Below, one piece after another: positions 15,528 through 23,466 of a DNA stretch of 27,692 nucleotides. A program made the position numbers and the translations under genes. The stretch covers positions 1 to 27,692 of the forward strand of contig JAHCIE010000006.1 in assembly GCA_026129385.1 (NCBI GenBank), read 5' to 3'. The notes beneath the pieces were generated by a model. That model was not told where the DNA came from and did no database searches. It saw only the letters and a program-made list of their open reading frames with translations. How positions within the stretch are numbered: position 1 is the first letter of the stretch; every line of letters starts with the position of its first letter. Source of the DNA: Anaerolineae bacterium (GTDB lineage Bacteria > Chloroflexota > Anaerolineae > Epilineales > JAHCIE01).

Positions 15528-17438
15528 CTACGGCTGTGCCGGCGGTCCCGGCTGGCCTGGGCACAACGGCGTGACGCCCTCGAAGTCAGAGGCAGACGAC
15601 GGCTTCCCATAGTATTGAATCGGGAAGCCTTCGGATGCAGCAGCGACATCGCCCGGCGCGACAGTCGTCTGGGGCACGAAACGCTCGACCTTCACCGCCG
15701 CCAGCCCCACCACGTTGCGCACGAACTGGCCGTGGCTGTCGAACACGTCATGCTCCCGTGGTGCGGCGCTGGTGGCCGCCTTACCGCAGGCGGGGCTGAT
15801 CCAGCCCCAGGTCGACAGGTCAATGTACTCAACCTGCTTCTCGTTCAGCTTCTCGCACACAAAGTCCAGCAGCCCGTTCTGGTCATAGACGAAGACGGCG
15901 AAGTCCGTGAAGCCCGGCTTGGGCACCAGGTTCTGAACCGCCAGCTCCGTCTGCACCTGGAGGGAGTTGCCGCGCTGCAAGAAGCTGGGGACGGCGATAA
16001 GTCCAACGCCGGAGTAGGAGTTGTACCACGAGCACCAGGCCGTGGGCGCACCGCTCCCGCAGCCCACCTGCCAGACGAACCCCTGTTCCTGGGGGAACAG
16101 GTTGTAGGCAACCGCCTGCACGGGCGTCGTGCGTGCGGCGCTGGCATACTGGAGCAACTCGGCGACGGCCGCGAGCGGGGGAGCCGTTGTCAGGCTGTCG
16201 CCCGGCGTTTCCCATCCCTGGCTCTCGACCCGCACCGCCCCCACATACTGGGCGGGCAGGTTATTGACCAGGGGTAGGTAGAAGGTCTGCTCACCGCGCG
16301 GGCACACCCAATCGACCAGGGTGGTGATGATGCCGCCCTTGTGATCCAGGAAGTAGACCTTGACCTTCGCCGCGACGATCCCTGACATGTTCTGCACGTA
16401 GACGCGCGTATCCCAACCGTTCTGTTCACGGTACAGCAGCGGGCCATACAGCGCCTGGGACCCGCCCTCCAGATCGGCGCAATGGCCACCGAAGGCGAAG
16501 CACAGCGACGCGGGCCGGCCGTTGTAGCTCATCAGGATCGAGGGACTAACCTGATCGACCACGATGCCCAGTGGTTGGCTGGCGCGAATCCAGACGCTAC
16601 CAACAAAGCCGGGCGGGATACAGCCGGCCACCGAGAACCGCTCCGAATAGCCGGGCGCGAGCGCCATCACCTCGCACACCTGGGCGCGCAAACAGTCATC
16701 CTGGGCCTTGAACCATAGCTCGATACTGGTACACGCGGACCCGCTATTCTGGATATACAGCCAGGAGTTCATACCCATAAAGCCGGAGTAGACGACGGGC
16801 GCATAGTACGCGAACCCGCCAAAGATCGGGTCATACCGGCCATCCATCATAGCAGAAACACCGCTGTAGGCCGCGCTGATGACCTTGGTCCCGTCACTCT
16901 CACTCGGGCTGCGCCGCACGATTTCCACCGCGATAGGCTCACCTGCAAAGGGGTCCCAGTCGAAGGGGAAGCCGCCCGGTGTCATGTTGACGCCCGGCCA
17001 GCTTTGAGGCCACCTACCCGCCTTGCGAAATGCATCCAGGTCGAGACAGTCCCATGTCAGCGGGTCGTAGCTGAAGGCAATGGCGCTACGCGCGGCCCGC
17101 GATACCTGATTGCTAGTCCAAATCCAGCTAGAGCCGGGCTTGAGCAGCCCCGTGCATTCCATCTTGAAGGGCGCCTGGACCTGGGGCTCGCAGAAGCCGG
17201 GGCTTTGAGCAAACAAGAGCAAGGCGATCTTGGTGCGAGTCGCCCCTACGTTCTGCGCCTCAATAATCCAGTCCACGGGCTGGCTGGCTCCCGCCACCTC
17301 ACCCAGCACCGGCAATTGCACATACGTGCCCGGCGTTGGGTCCGCCAGCGCCGTCTGTCCGCTGACAGTGGCGGCGCTCAGCGCCAGGCCCAGCGCCAGG
17401 GCCTGACAGCCATCAATCAAGCGCGCGTCGCACCACAA
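15528..17438 (-). CDS. large secreted protein of unknown function
   Basis: This 636-aa protein has a hydrophobic signal segment (ALALGLALSAATVSGQTALA, cleavage expected before DPTP near residue 33). The remainder is beta-rich, with about ten cysteines and several related blocks of the form 'surface residue, VYVQN / LYIQN, then Gly-rich strand'. This suggests repeated Ig-like or adhesin-like domains. I recognise no named domain. The upstream limit is a TTG at 17438 directly after GGGAGG, which is too close for normal initiation. A GTG-GTG in another frame gives MRRAL and would need one frameshift near 17418 to join the signal peptide. The real start is therefore unsure. It is divergent from the small ORF/kinase unit. 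Confidence 0.72.
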   Translation of the reverse strand: MWCDARLIDGCQALALGLALSAATVSGQTALADPTPGTYVQLPVLGEVAGASQPVDWIIEAQNVGATRTKIALLLFAQSPGFCEPQVQAPFKMECTGLLKPGSSWIWTSNQVSRAARSAIAFSYDPLTWDCLDLDAFRKAGRWPQSWPGVNMTPGGFPFDWDPFAGEPIAVEIVRRSPSESDGTKVISAAYSGVSAMMDGRYDPIFGGFAYYAPVVYSGFMGMNSWLYIQNSGSACTSIELWFKAQDDCLRAQVCEVMALAPGYSERFSVAGCIPPGFVGSVWIRASQPLGIVVDQVSPSILMSYNGRPASLCFAFGGHCADLEGGSQALYGPLLYREQNGWDTRVYVQNMSGIVAAKVKVYFLDHKGGIITTLVDWVCPRGEQTFYLPLVNNLPAQYVGAVRVESQGWETPGDSLTTAPPLAAVAELLQYASAARTTPVQAVAYNLFPQEQGFVWQVGCGSGAPTAWCSWYNSYSGVGLIAVPSFLQRGNSLQVQTELAVQNLVPKPGFTDFAVFVYDQNGLLDFVCEKLNEKQVEYIDLSTWGWISPACGKAATSAAPREHDVFDSHGQFVRNVVGLAAVKVERFVPQTTVAPGDVAAASEGFPIQYYGKPSSASDFEGVTPLCPGQPGPPAQP

Positions 17439-17499
17439 CCTCCCGGCCTGGCCCTGCCTGGCGCTGCCTCACGCGCCCACGGGACCACTACCGGCCGAT

Positions 17500-17513
17500 G
17501 GTTCCAGGGAACC
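17500..17513. repeat. GGTTCC-AG-GGAACC palindrome at the predicted transcription start
   Basis: This perfect 6-bp inverted repeat is placed immediately downstream of the -10 box of the secreted-protein promoter, covering the expected start point. The position is typical for a repressor operator. Confidence 0.5.
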
Positions 17514-17514
17514 T

Positions 17515-17543
17515 GCTATACTTCCTACTCTTACCATGTGTAA
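17515..17543 (-). promoter_or_regulatory. candidate promoter of the secreted-protein gene
   Basis: On the minus strand TTACAC (17538-17543), a 17-bp spacer and TATAGC (17515-17520) lie about 75 nt upstream of the coding region. Confidence 0.45.
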
Positions 17544-17581
17544 CGTGATTCGTCGGATGGGAGATACGCGACCGTCGCCAG

Positions 17582-17610
17582 TTGCCCCGTGGCGCGAAGT
17601 AGGGTAGTAT
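17582..17610 (+). promoter_or_regulatory. candidate promoter of the small ORF/kinase unit
   Basis: TTGCCC (17582-17587), a 17-bp spacer and TAGTAT (17605-17610) lie 43 nt before the small ORF start. Confidence 0.5.
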
Positions 17611-17653
17611 GGATGCCCTTGGGTGACGGTGGGGGCTACCATGGAGGCCAGGC

Positions 17654-17830
17654 ATGGACAGCAGCGAGCTAAAGACGATTTTCGAGTTCGAGGGGGCGTA
17701 TGGTGGCCGCCAGAGTCGCGATCAAGTGATTCGCGCGCTGCGGGAAGCCCTGGCCATCCTGGAGATCACCCGCGCGCAGGATGTCCTGTGCCCACCGTTC
17801 CGCATCCAGGCCAACGTCGAGGAGGAGTGA
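17654..17830 (+). CDS. small acidic protein (58 aa) translationally coupled to the kinase
   Basis: The protein begins MDSSELKTIFEFEGAYGG and ends FRIQANVEEE. The ATG at 17654 follows GGAGG with a 6-nt spacer. Its TGA overlaps the kinase ATG by one base (TGATG), and the kinase ribosome site (GAGGAGGAG) lies within its last codons. The central part (residues 24-42, QVIRALREALAILEITRAQ) looks helical. I do not recognise the family. The good ribosome site, coupling and amphipathic helix support a real gene; coding status remains a prediction. Confidence 0.6.
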   Translation: MDSSELKTIFEFEGAYGGRQSRDQVIRALREALAILEITRAQDVLCPPFRIQANVEEE

Positions 17831-18470
17831 TGCCCGGGCGCGACAAGCGCTTCATCGCCATCGCCGGCAACATCGGCGTCGGCAAATCTACGCTCACGGG
17901 GCTGATGGCCCAGCGACTCGACTGGAAACCATTCTTCGAGGCCGTCGATGACAACCCCTACCTGGCCGACTTCTACGCCGACATGTCGCGTGGTCCTTTA
18001 GGTGTTCTTTCTCTCGCGGCGGCTCCAACAACACCCACCCGTCGCATCTCGATCACCCGACCAACGCTCCAGGACCGCTCCGTCTGCAGACGCGCCGAGG
18101 TTTTCGCTGCGAACCTGTACCGCCAGGGCTGGATGAGTCAGCGCGACTACGCCACCTACGCTGTGCTGTACGAAGGTATCAACCTATTCCTCCCTCCCCC
18201 GACCTGATGGTATGCCACCGGGGTCTCGGTGGATACCTCTGCTCGCATCGGCTGCCGGGCGCTATGGGCAAAACTATCGATCCCGGAATACCCCTGGCTG
18301 CCTCAACACCCTCTACGACGAGGTGGATCGATCGCTTCACGCTCTGTCCTGCTCACCGTGCCCGCCGACGCGCTCGACTTCGTGTGGCACACCCCACCTA
18401 AGGTTGATCATCCAGAGGAAGGTCGAAAGAACGCCTCAGCGGCCAGGAGGTCGTCCGCTTCGACCTGTAG
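17830..18470 (+). pseudogene. deoxynucleoside kinase (dGK/dAK type), frame-disrupted
   Basis: Deoxynucleoside kinases phosphorylate deoxyadenosine or deoxyguanosine for dNTP salvage. The N-terminus is intact: IAIAGNIGVGKSTLTGL (P-loop) and FEAVDDNPYLADFYADMSR. After residue 56 the expected sequence continues only by hopping frames. VFFLSRRLQQH is in one frame; QDRS, then FAANLYRQGWMSQRDYATY, in another. GRYGQNYRS, LNTLYDE, RFTLCP and VPADALDFV follow in pieces, and the ending VVRFDL-stop lies at 18453-18470. At least five short deletions or scrambled spots are needed. The total span of 641 nt fits a normal protein of about 213 aa that has lost a few bases. It cannot encode a full kinase as written. 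Confidence 0.82.
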
Positions 18471-18489
18471 ATGCCGTGCGTCCGACCCC

Positions 18490-18518
18490 TTGACCGTCCT
18501 GCACCCTGGACGTATCAT
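18490..18518 (+). promoter_or_regulatory. candidate promoter for DUF2270-permease
   Basis: TTGACC (18490-18495), a 17-bp spacer and TATCAT (18513-18518) start just after the kinase stop codon. This would give the DUF2270-permease pair its own transcript. Confidence 0.5.
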
Positions 18519-18552
18519 AGGCTCCACCCAACCTACGTAGTGGTGTGCGGTT

Positions 18553-19261
18553 ATGTCGACAGTGAAGCCGCCCCACCACTGGAGACGGTGAACCGCGTTG
18601 AGTACAACGCCGCCATCGTCACTTCTACCCGGGCTGAGCTGGGGCGGGCCGATCATTAGCATGATCGCCTGGACACAACTACCAACTGGGCTATCGTCAC
18701 CACCGCTGCCAGCATGAGCTTCGTGTTTGGCAACCGAGACAACGATGCCGTGGTGCTGCTCCTCGTCTCGCTGCTCGTGTTCTTCTTCCTCATGACTGAA
18801 GCGCGTCGCTATCGCCACTACGACATCTGGCAGAATCGGCTGCGCCTGCTCGAAACCGACTACTTCGCACCCCGATGCTGATGGGCTATACGCCCGGCCA
18901 GACCTGGCGCGACGTCATGGCCCGCGACCTGCAGGAACCTCGCTTTCGAATATCGATGATCGAGGCGATGGGCTGGCGGCTGCGCCGCAACTACATGCCC
19001 ATCTTCGCCATTCTTCTCGCATCCTGGTTCCTCAAGCTCTACTCGACGCCCACACCTGTGACCTCACCGCAGCAGTTCATAGAACGGGCCTCCGTCCCCC
19101 CGCTTCCTGGCATACTGATTATCCTCACGGGCATCGTGTTCAACGGCTTCCTGTTGTGGGTGGTCGTCTCGACCCGCAACCTACGCGGCGCGAGTGGGGA
19201 GATTCTACCGCGGGACGTACCCGATGAGTTGCTAACCAGTCGCCCCTACCCCATGCCATGA
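18553..19261 (+). pseudogene. DUF2270 family membrane protein, frame-disrupted
   Basis: The DUF2270 pattern is clear across two frames. It runs VEYNAAIV, RAELGRAD, RLDTTTNWAIVTTAA, then two hydrophobic helices, then EARRYRHYDIWQNRLRLLETDYFAP. After a shift at about 18870 it continues MLMGYTPGQTW, GWRLRRNY and two more helices up to RPYPMP. A TAG at 18657-18659 replaces part of the expected TWRM in a 12-nt stretch of the right length. Two extra bases near 18870 (CACCCCGATG for CACCCATG) cause the second break. The start is taken as the ATG near 18553, but the N-terminus is also disturbed. The stop overlaps the permease ATG as ATGA, so the two are coupled. Function of the family is unknown. Confidence 0.75.
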
Positions 19262-21066
19262 CTGCGACTCTCGTTATCCTGGCTATCGCCTTCGTTCTGC
19301 TGCTCAGCGACCGCGTTCGCGCCGACCTGGTTGCTCTGCTGGTCGTTCTCGCCCTGGGGCTAACGGGCATTCTCACCGCTGACGAGGCTTTTTCGGGCTT
19401 CAGTCGCGGCGCGGTTGTCACGCTGTTCGCCATCTTCGTCGTGGCCGAGGGTCTACGGAGGACAGGCGTCACGGACCGAGTCGGCGATTGGCTGTTGCGC
19501 GTCGGTGGCCGGACCGAGGGACGCCTCATTGTCACGGTGATGGGCGCGGCAGCGACTCTCTCGCTATTTATGAACAACATTGCCGCTGCCTCAGTACTGC
19601 TACCGGCGGTATCAGGGGCAGCTCGCAAGGCCAGGGTCAGCGCGTCCCGCCTGCTGATGCCCCTGGCCTTCGCCACCGTGCTGGGCGGCATGGCGACTCT
19701 ATTCACGACTACCAACATCATCGTGTCCAGCTACCTGGTCAGCCAGGGTCTGGCCGGCTTCGGTGTTCTCGACTTCCTGCCCATCGGTGTCCCGGTCGTC
19801 ATCGCTGGCATCCTGTATATGGCCGTCTGGGGTCGCCACGCCTTGCCCACCCAATCGCCCGCCGAGCGGCTACAGGCCGACCGCCCCGCCGAGGATGATC
19901 TGATAGGCATCTATCGCCTGAGCGAACGTCTCTTTCGCGCTCGCATCCCCGAAGGTTCCATCCTCGTCGGCAAGCCGCTGGCGGAGGTCCCCCTGCGCCA
20001 GACCTACCACGTCAACGTCATCGCCATCGAGCGCGGCGGCCACACCAGCCTGGCGCCCTCGCCCCAGGTAATATGCGAGCGTGGCGACATCCTGACACTT
20101 CAGGGCAATATCGACGATTTCCGCAGCCGCGACACGGAGCCGTACCTGGAGATTCTGCCCACCCGCGAGTGGCAGCAGGGCGATCTCGCCGTGGAAGGGG
20201 TCGTCGTCGTCGAGGCCATGCTCTCGCCGCGCTCGGCTCTCATCGGGCAGACCCTCACCGAAGCCCACTTCCGCCAGAAGTATGGCATGACCGCATTGGC
20301 TGTCTGGCAGCAAGGCGGCCCTGTTCGTACCAACCTCAGCGACCGACGGCTCAACTTTGGTGACACGCTGCTCCTGCAAGGGCCACGCCATCGCCTGGCC
20401 ACCCTTCGTACAGAGCCAGACATCATCGTTCTTCGCGAGCCTAGCGAGGCAACCAGCGTACAGCGCAAAGGCTGGCTGGCCCTCGGCATCCTGGTGGCAG
20501 CGGTTGTGATCGCCGCCAGTGGGCGCCTGCCGACGGCAGAGACGATGCTGGCAGCGGCGATACTGATGGTACTGGGCGGTATTCTGAGCATGGATGGTGT
20601 GTACCGGTCGGTGGAATGGCGCAGCATCTTCCTGGTAGCGGGCCTGCTGCCCCTGGGCCTGGCGATGACCAAGACAGGGGCGGCGGCCTTCCTGGCCGAT
20701 GAGATTATCAACCTCATCGGCCCGGCAGGCCCCTACGCACTACTGGTCGGGCTGATTGTGTTCACAGCGGTGATTACGCAGGCCATGAGTGGCCAGGCTG
20801 TGGCTGCAGTGGTCGCGCCCATCGCCATCCAGGCCGCCCACCAGATCGGCGCTGACCCGCGCGCCATGGCGATGGGGGTGGCCCTCGCCACATCCCTCGC
20901 CTTTGTGACTCCCGTGAGTCACCCTGTCAACATCCTGGTCATGGGTGCAGGCGGCTATCGCTTCCGTGACTACGTGCGCGTCGGTCTGCCCCTATCGATC
21001 CTCGTCCTCGTTATCATCCTCGTATTGATGCCTGTTTTCTGGCCGCTCACACCGCACGTGAATTGA
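19258..21066 (+). CDS. SLC13/DASS-family permease with two TrkA-C (RCK_C) domains
   Basis: This 602-aa inner-membrane transporter has about six N-terminal helices (1-205), two cytoplasmic TrkA-C-like domains (about 215-395, RIPEGSILVGKPLAEVPLR and LSPRSALIGQTLTEAHFRQ) and a second helical half (405-600). The transport cores show FMNNIAAASVLLP near 103 and MSGQAVAAVVAPIA near 505, with TPVSHPVNILVMGAGGY following. This matches bacterial SLC13-like carriers for dicarboxylate, sulfate or similar anions, with the RCK_C domains probably sensing a ligand. The substrate is not determinable. It overlaps the DUF2270 gene by four bases and is intact, unlike its neighbour. Confidence 0.9.
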   Translation: MTATLVILAIAFVLLLSDRVRADLVALLVVLALGLTGILTADEAFSGFSRGAVVTLFAIFVVAEGLRRTGVTDRVGDWLLRVGGRTEGRLIVTVMGAAATLSLFMNNIAAASVLLPAVSGAARKARVSASRLLMPLAFATVLGGMATLFTTTNIIVSSYLVSQGLAGFGVLDFLPIGVPVVIAGILYMAVWGRHALPTQSPAERLQADRPAEDDLIGIYRLSERLFRARIPEGSILVGKPLAEVPLRQTYHVNVIAIERGGHTSLAPSPQVICERGDILTLQGNIDDFRSRDTEPYLEILPTREWQQGDLAVEGVVVVEAMLSPRSALIGQTLTEAHFRQKYGMTALAVWQQGGPVRTNLSDRRLNFGDTLLLQGPRHRLATLRTEPDIIVLREPSEATSVQRKGWLALGILVAAVVIAASGRLPTAETMLAAAILMVLGGILSMDGVYRSVEWRSIFLVAGLLPLGLAMTKTGAAAFLADEIINLIGPAGPYALLVGLIVFTAVITQAMSGQAVAAVVAPIAIQAAHQIGADPRAMAMGVALATSLAFVTPVSHPVNILVMGAGGYRFRDYVRVGLPLSILVLVIILVLMPVFWPLTPHVN

Positions 21067-21071
21067 CATCT

Positions 21072-21125
21072 CTCACGGGCAATTAATGCAGACCTCATCA
21101 TGGGTTAATGTGGGTGCGATAAACT
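21072..21125 (+). promoter_or_regulatory. four 11-bp direct repeats plus -10 box (element 1 operator/promoter)
   Basis: Consecutive 11-mers start CTCACG (21072), TTAATG (21083), CTCATC (21094) and TTAATG (21105). After a further 9 nt comes TAAACT (21120-21125). The 11-bp phasing is what OmpR/PhoB-type response regulators use when bound head-to-tail. There is no good -35 box, as expected for an activator-dependent promoter. The same design recurs at 23335. Confidence 0.6.
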
Positions 21126-21131
21126 GGCCCA

Positions 21132-21210
21132 CGTGGACAGAAGTCCACCCCCCCTTGATAGAAGCCCGAAGATGCCCGCGGCGGGGCATAGTTCGGGCTT
21201 CTAACATTTC
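21132..21210 (+). ncRNA. putative structured small RNA, element 1
   Basis: Downstream of the repeat-containing promoter the predicted RNA begins with a hairpin (GTGGAC-AGAA-GTCCAC, 21133-21148). A run of seven C follows (21148-21154). Then comes a 12-bp perfect outer stem (21159-21170 with 21192-21203), enclosing a 6-bp inner stem (ATGCCC/GGGCAT) with loop GCGGCG. ACATTTC follows. The T-content after the stem is low, so the 3' end is uncertain. It could instead be the terminator of the permease gene or a leader of the VWA gene. Confidence 0.45.
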
Positions 21211-21252
21211 GATTCCCCGATTCTTCGCCAATTCGCCCCCGGCCCCGTTGCC

Positions 21253-21281
21253 TTGCGGCGATTCATACGTCCTGATACTAT
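21253..21281 (+). promoter_or_regulatory. candidate promoter of the NHL/VWA protein gene
   Basis: TTGCGG (21253-21258), a 17-bp spacer and TACTAT (21276-21281) preceded by TG form an extended -10 promoter about 45 nt before the start codon. Confidence 0.55.
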
Positions 21282-21325
21282 AGCCACTGACGACTCGCGC
21301 TCAACCGCCCCCCACGGAGAGACCC

Positions 21326-23317
21326 ATGCCGCCGTCCTTAATCCGCTGGCTCGCCCTACCACTACTGGCCCTGGTCGGGGTGGGCGTCGCCATCGCCTTA
21401 CCTACACCCCGCGCCCAGGCATCGCTACCCGAGACCTATTTCGTTGAGCACGTCTGGCCACTGAGTGCGGCCGGCGGGGCCGTCGCGCCTTCGGCCCTGA
21501 CGATTGCCCCTGACGGCAGCCCCTACGCCAGCAGCGGGCGCTTCGTTCCCACCACCGCCCAGGACATCATGGCCCGCGTCGATCCCGATGGTTCGCTATC
21601 CCCGGCCGTCACCTCCAACACCTTCGCGAACGCCGTCGGCGTCGATGGCAGCGGCCGCCTGTATCGCCTGCTCGACGACAGATTGCTGCGCTACACCAGC
21701 GACGGCCAGAACTCGCAGATGGCGCAGGGCGTACTGGTCGCCGCCACCAGCCTTGCTGTCGTGAACGCGCCCGTTGGCCCCATCATCTACGTCGCCGCCG
21801 CTTCGGGCCTGACACGCTTCGTGAACCTCAAGCAGGACATCACCTGGAGTGCAGGCGTGCCCCTCAGCCTGCCCATCGCCGTGGCCGCTGCGCCAGATGG
21901 CAGCCTCATCGTCGCCGATGCCGCCACGCGCCAGATTGTCCACCTCGCCAGCAGCGGCGCAGGCGCAAGCGCCCCCTTCGTCCTGGCCGAGCAGGCCACC
22001 CCACTGCGGCTGGCCGTCGGCCCCGACGGCAGCATCTTCGTCCTGACCAACGACGGGCGGGTACAGAAGTACGCGGCCGACGGCCTGCTGCTGGCGAGTT
22101 GGGGGGCGGCTGGCTCGCAGCCGGGCCAGTTCCTGTACCCGCGAGACATTGCCGTGAGCGCGAACGGTCGCGTCTACGTTGCCGACACCAACAACCGCCG
22201 CCTCCAGGTCTTTCGCCCGCTGGGGGCAGGCGAAGCCACGCCGACGCCATTGCCCACGGCCAACCCCAACCCTCCCTGCCTGGCGCTGCCCGACAAGGTC
22301 ATCTCGCCCTCGACCATCGTCCTGGGCGGGACGGCGCGGGTCAGCCTCGGAGTGCGAAGCAGTTGCGCCGTGCAGACCCAGCCCGCCGATCTACTGGTCG
22401 TGATGGATACGTCGCTGTCGATGGCCGAGGACGACAAGTCGGTGCTGGCAAAGGAGGCAGCGCAGAACTTCGTGGAGGTGCTAAACCTGGGCCAGGACCA
22501 GGTCGGGCTGTCCGAGTTCAACGACCCCGAGAACACGCGCATCGTCCAGCCTCTCGGCCGTGACCGCTATCGGGTGCAGCGATCCCTGGCGGAGTTGGGA
22601 CTCATCGGTGGCACCGATCTCGCCGCTGCGATTCGCGTCTCTCAGGCTGAATTGGCCGGGCCGCGCCACAACCCCGCCAATGCCGCCGTGATGATTCTGC
22701 TAACCGACGGCCAAAGCCCGCGCGCGCCGGCCCTGGCCGCCGCCGATGCCGCCAAATCCGCCGGGACGCAGATCTTCGCCATCGGCATCGGCAAGGACGT
22801 CAACCAGGACCTGCTCGAACGTATCGCCAGTCCCGGCCTGTATTTCTACACACGCACGGGCGACGACCTGGTCGACATCTACCAGGAGATCGCCCGCGTG
22901 GTGCAGGCCACCGACATTCACAATATAGTCATCACGGACACGCTGCGTTCCGACGTGCAGCTCTATGGTTACGGCGACCCCAGTCCCACCATCAACGGCA
23001 AGTCCCTCACCTGGCGCATCGACACGCTGCCGCTCCAGGGCATCACCGTCACGTATCAGATTCGGCCCGGCGTCGCGGGCGAATACCCGCCCAGCGTCGG
23101 CCCGGCCGCCGGCAGCTTCGTCGGTCAGGGCGGTACGCCGGTGGCGTTCCCCTTCCCTAACCCGGCGCTGCGCGTGCTGCAACCCACAGCCACAGCCACC
23201 GCTACCCCAACCATCACCCCGACGCCGACACCAACACGCACGCCGACGCCCAGCCCGACGCCGGCCGTGTATCGGGCGTATCTACCACTGCTCAGCACCT
23301 TCCAGGGGAGAAATTAG
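21326..23317 (+). CDS. secreted NHL-repeat and VWA-domain protein
   Basis: This 663-aa exported protein has a signal peptide (1-32, LALPLLALVGVGVAIALP then AQA). A beta-propeller-like region with NHL-type repeats spans about 40-297 (DIAVSANGRVYVADTNNRRL is the clearest). After a Pro/Thr linker a von Willebrand A domain occupies about 355-530. Its metal site is complete: D361-x-S363-x-S365, T430 and D461. A short beta domain follows. The tail is low-complexity Thr-Pro (620-646) ending AYLPLLSTFQGRN, a type of C-terminus often seen in Chloroflexota surface proteins. The ATG follows GGAGAG. It probably acts outside the cell in metal-dependent adhesion. Elements 1 and 2 flank it on both sides. 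Confidence 0.87.
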   Translation: MPPSLIRWLALPLLALVGVGVAIALPTPRAQASLPETYFVEHVWPLSAAGGAVAPSALTIAPDGSPYASSGRFVPTTAQDIMARVDPDGSLSPAVTSNTFANAVGVDGSGRLYRLLDDRLLRYTSDGQNSQMAQGVLVAATSLAVVNAPVGPIIYVAAASGLTRFVNLKQDITWSAGVPLSLPIAVAAAPDGSLIVADAATRQIVHLASSGAGASAPFVLAEQATPLRLAVGPDGSIFVLTNDGRVQKYAADGLLLASWGAAGSQPGQFLYPRDIAVSANGRVYVADTNNRRLQVFRPLGAGEATPTPLPTANPNPPCLALPDKVISPSTIVLGGTARVSLGVRSSCAVQTQPADLLVVMDTSLSMAEDDKSVLAKEAAQNFVEVLNLGQDQVGLSEFNDPENTRIVQPLGRDRYRVQRSLAELGLIGGTDLAAAIRVSQAELAGPRHNPANAAVMILLTDGQSPRAPALAAADAAKSAGTQIFAIGIGKDVNQDLLERIASPGLYFYTRTGDDLVDIYQEIARVVQATDIHNIVITDTLRSDVQLYGYGDPSPTINGKSLTWRIDTLPLQGITVTYQIRPGVAGEYPPSVGPAAGSFVGQGGTPVAFPFPNPALRVLQPTATATATPTITPTPTPTRTPTPSPTPAVYRAYLPLLSTFQGRN

Positions 23318-23334
23318 GCCGGGCGAATCTCAGT

Positions 23335-23388
23335 CTCATCGACGCTTAAGCCGCGCCTAATGCGCGATTAATGTCGGTGGGGGATACT
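23335..23388 (+). promoter_or_regulatory. four 11-bp direct repeats plus -10 box (element 2 operator/promoter)
   Basis: Consecutive 11-mers start CTCATC (23335), TTAAGC (23346), CTAATG (23357) and TTAATG (23368). After 9 nt comes GATACT (23383-23388). Number of repeats, phase, orientation and distance to the -10 box are the same as in element 1, while the last five bases of each repeat vary freely. Confidence 0.6.
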
Positions 23389-23394
23389 ATGGTC

Positions 23395-23466
23395 ACAACA
23401 GTATACCCCCAATGATAAAGCCTGGGCAGAGGAGCGGCGGCCTCTTTCCAGGCCTTTATCTATTTC
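23395..23466 (+). ncRNA. putative structured small RNA, element 2
   Basis: A run of five C (23406-23410) is followed by a 12-bp outer stem with one bulge (23414-23425 with 23448-23460). It encloses an inner AGAGG/CCTCT stem with loop AGCGGCGG, then TATTTC. Stem sequences differ from element 1 but pairing is kept, and the GCGGCG loop and preceding C-run are shared. The hairpin also sits directly after the stop of the minus-strand membrane protein, so it may be a two-way terminator instead of, or as well as, an RNA 3' end. Confidence 0.45.

Noticed and set aside
23190..23270. Repeat of ACGCCGACACC-like units
   Set aside because: It encodes the Thr-Pro stalk of the VWA protein; low-complexity coding sequence, not a CRISPR array or satellite.
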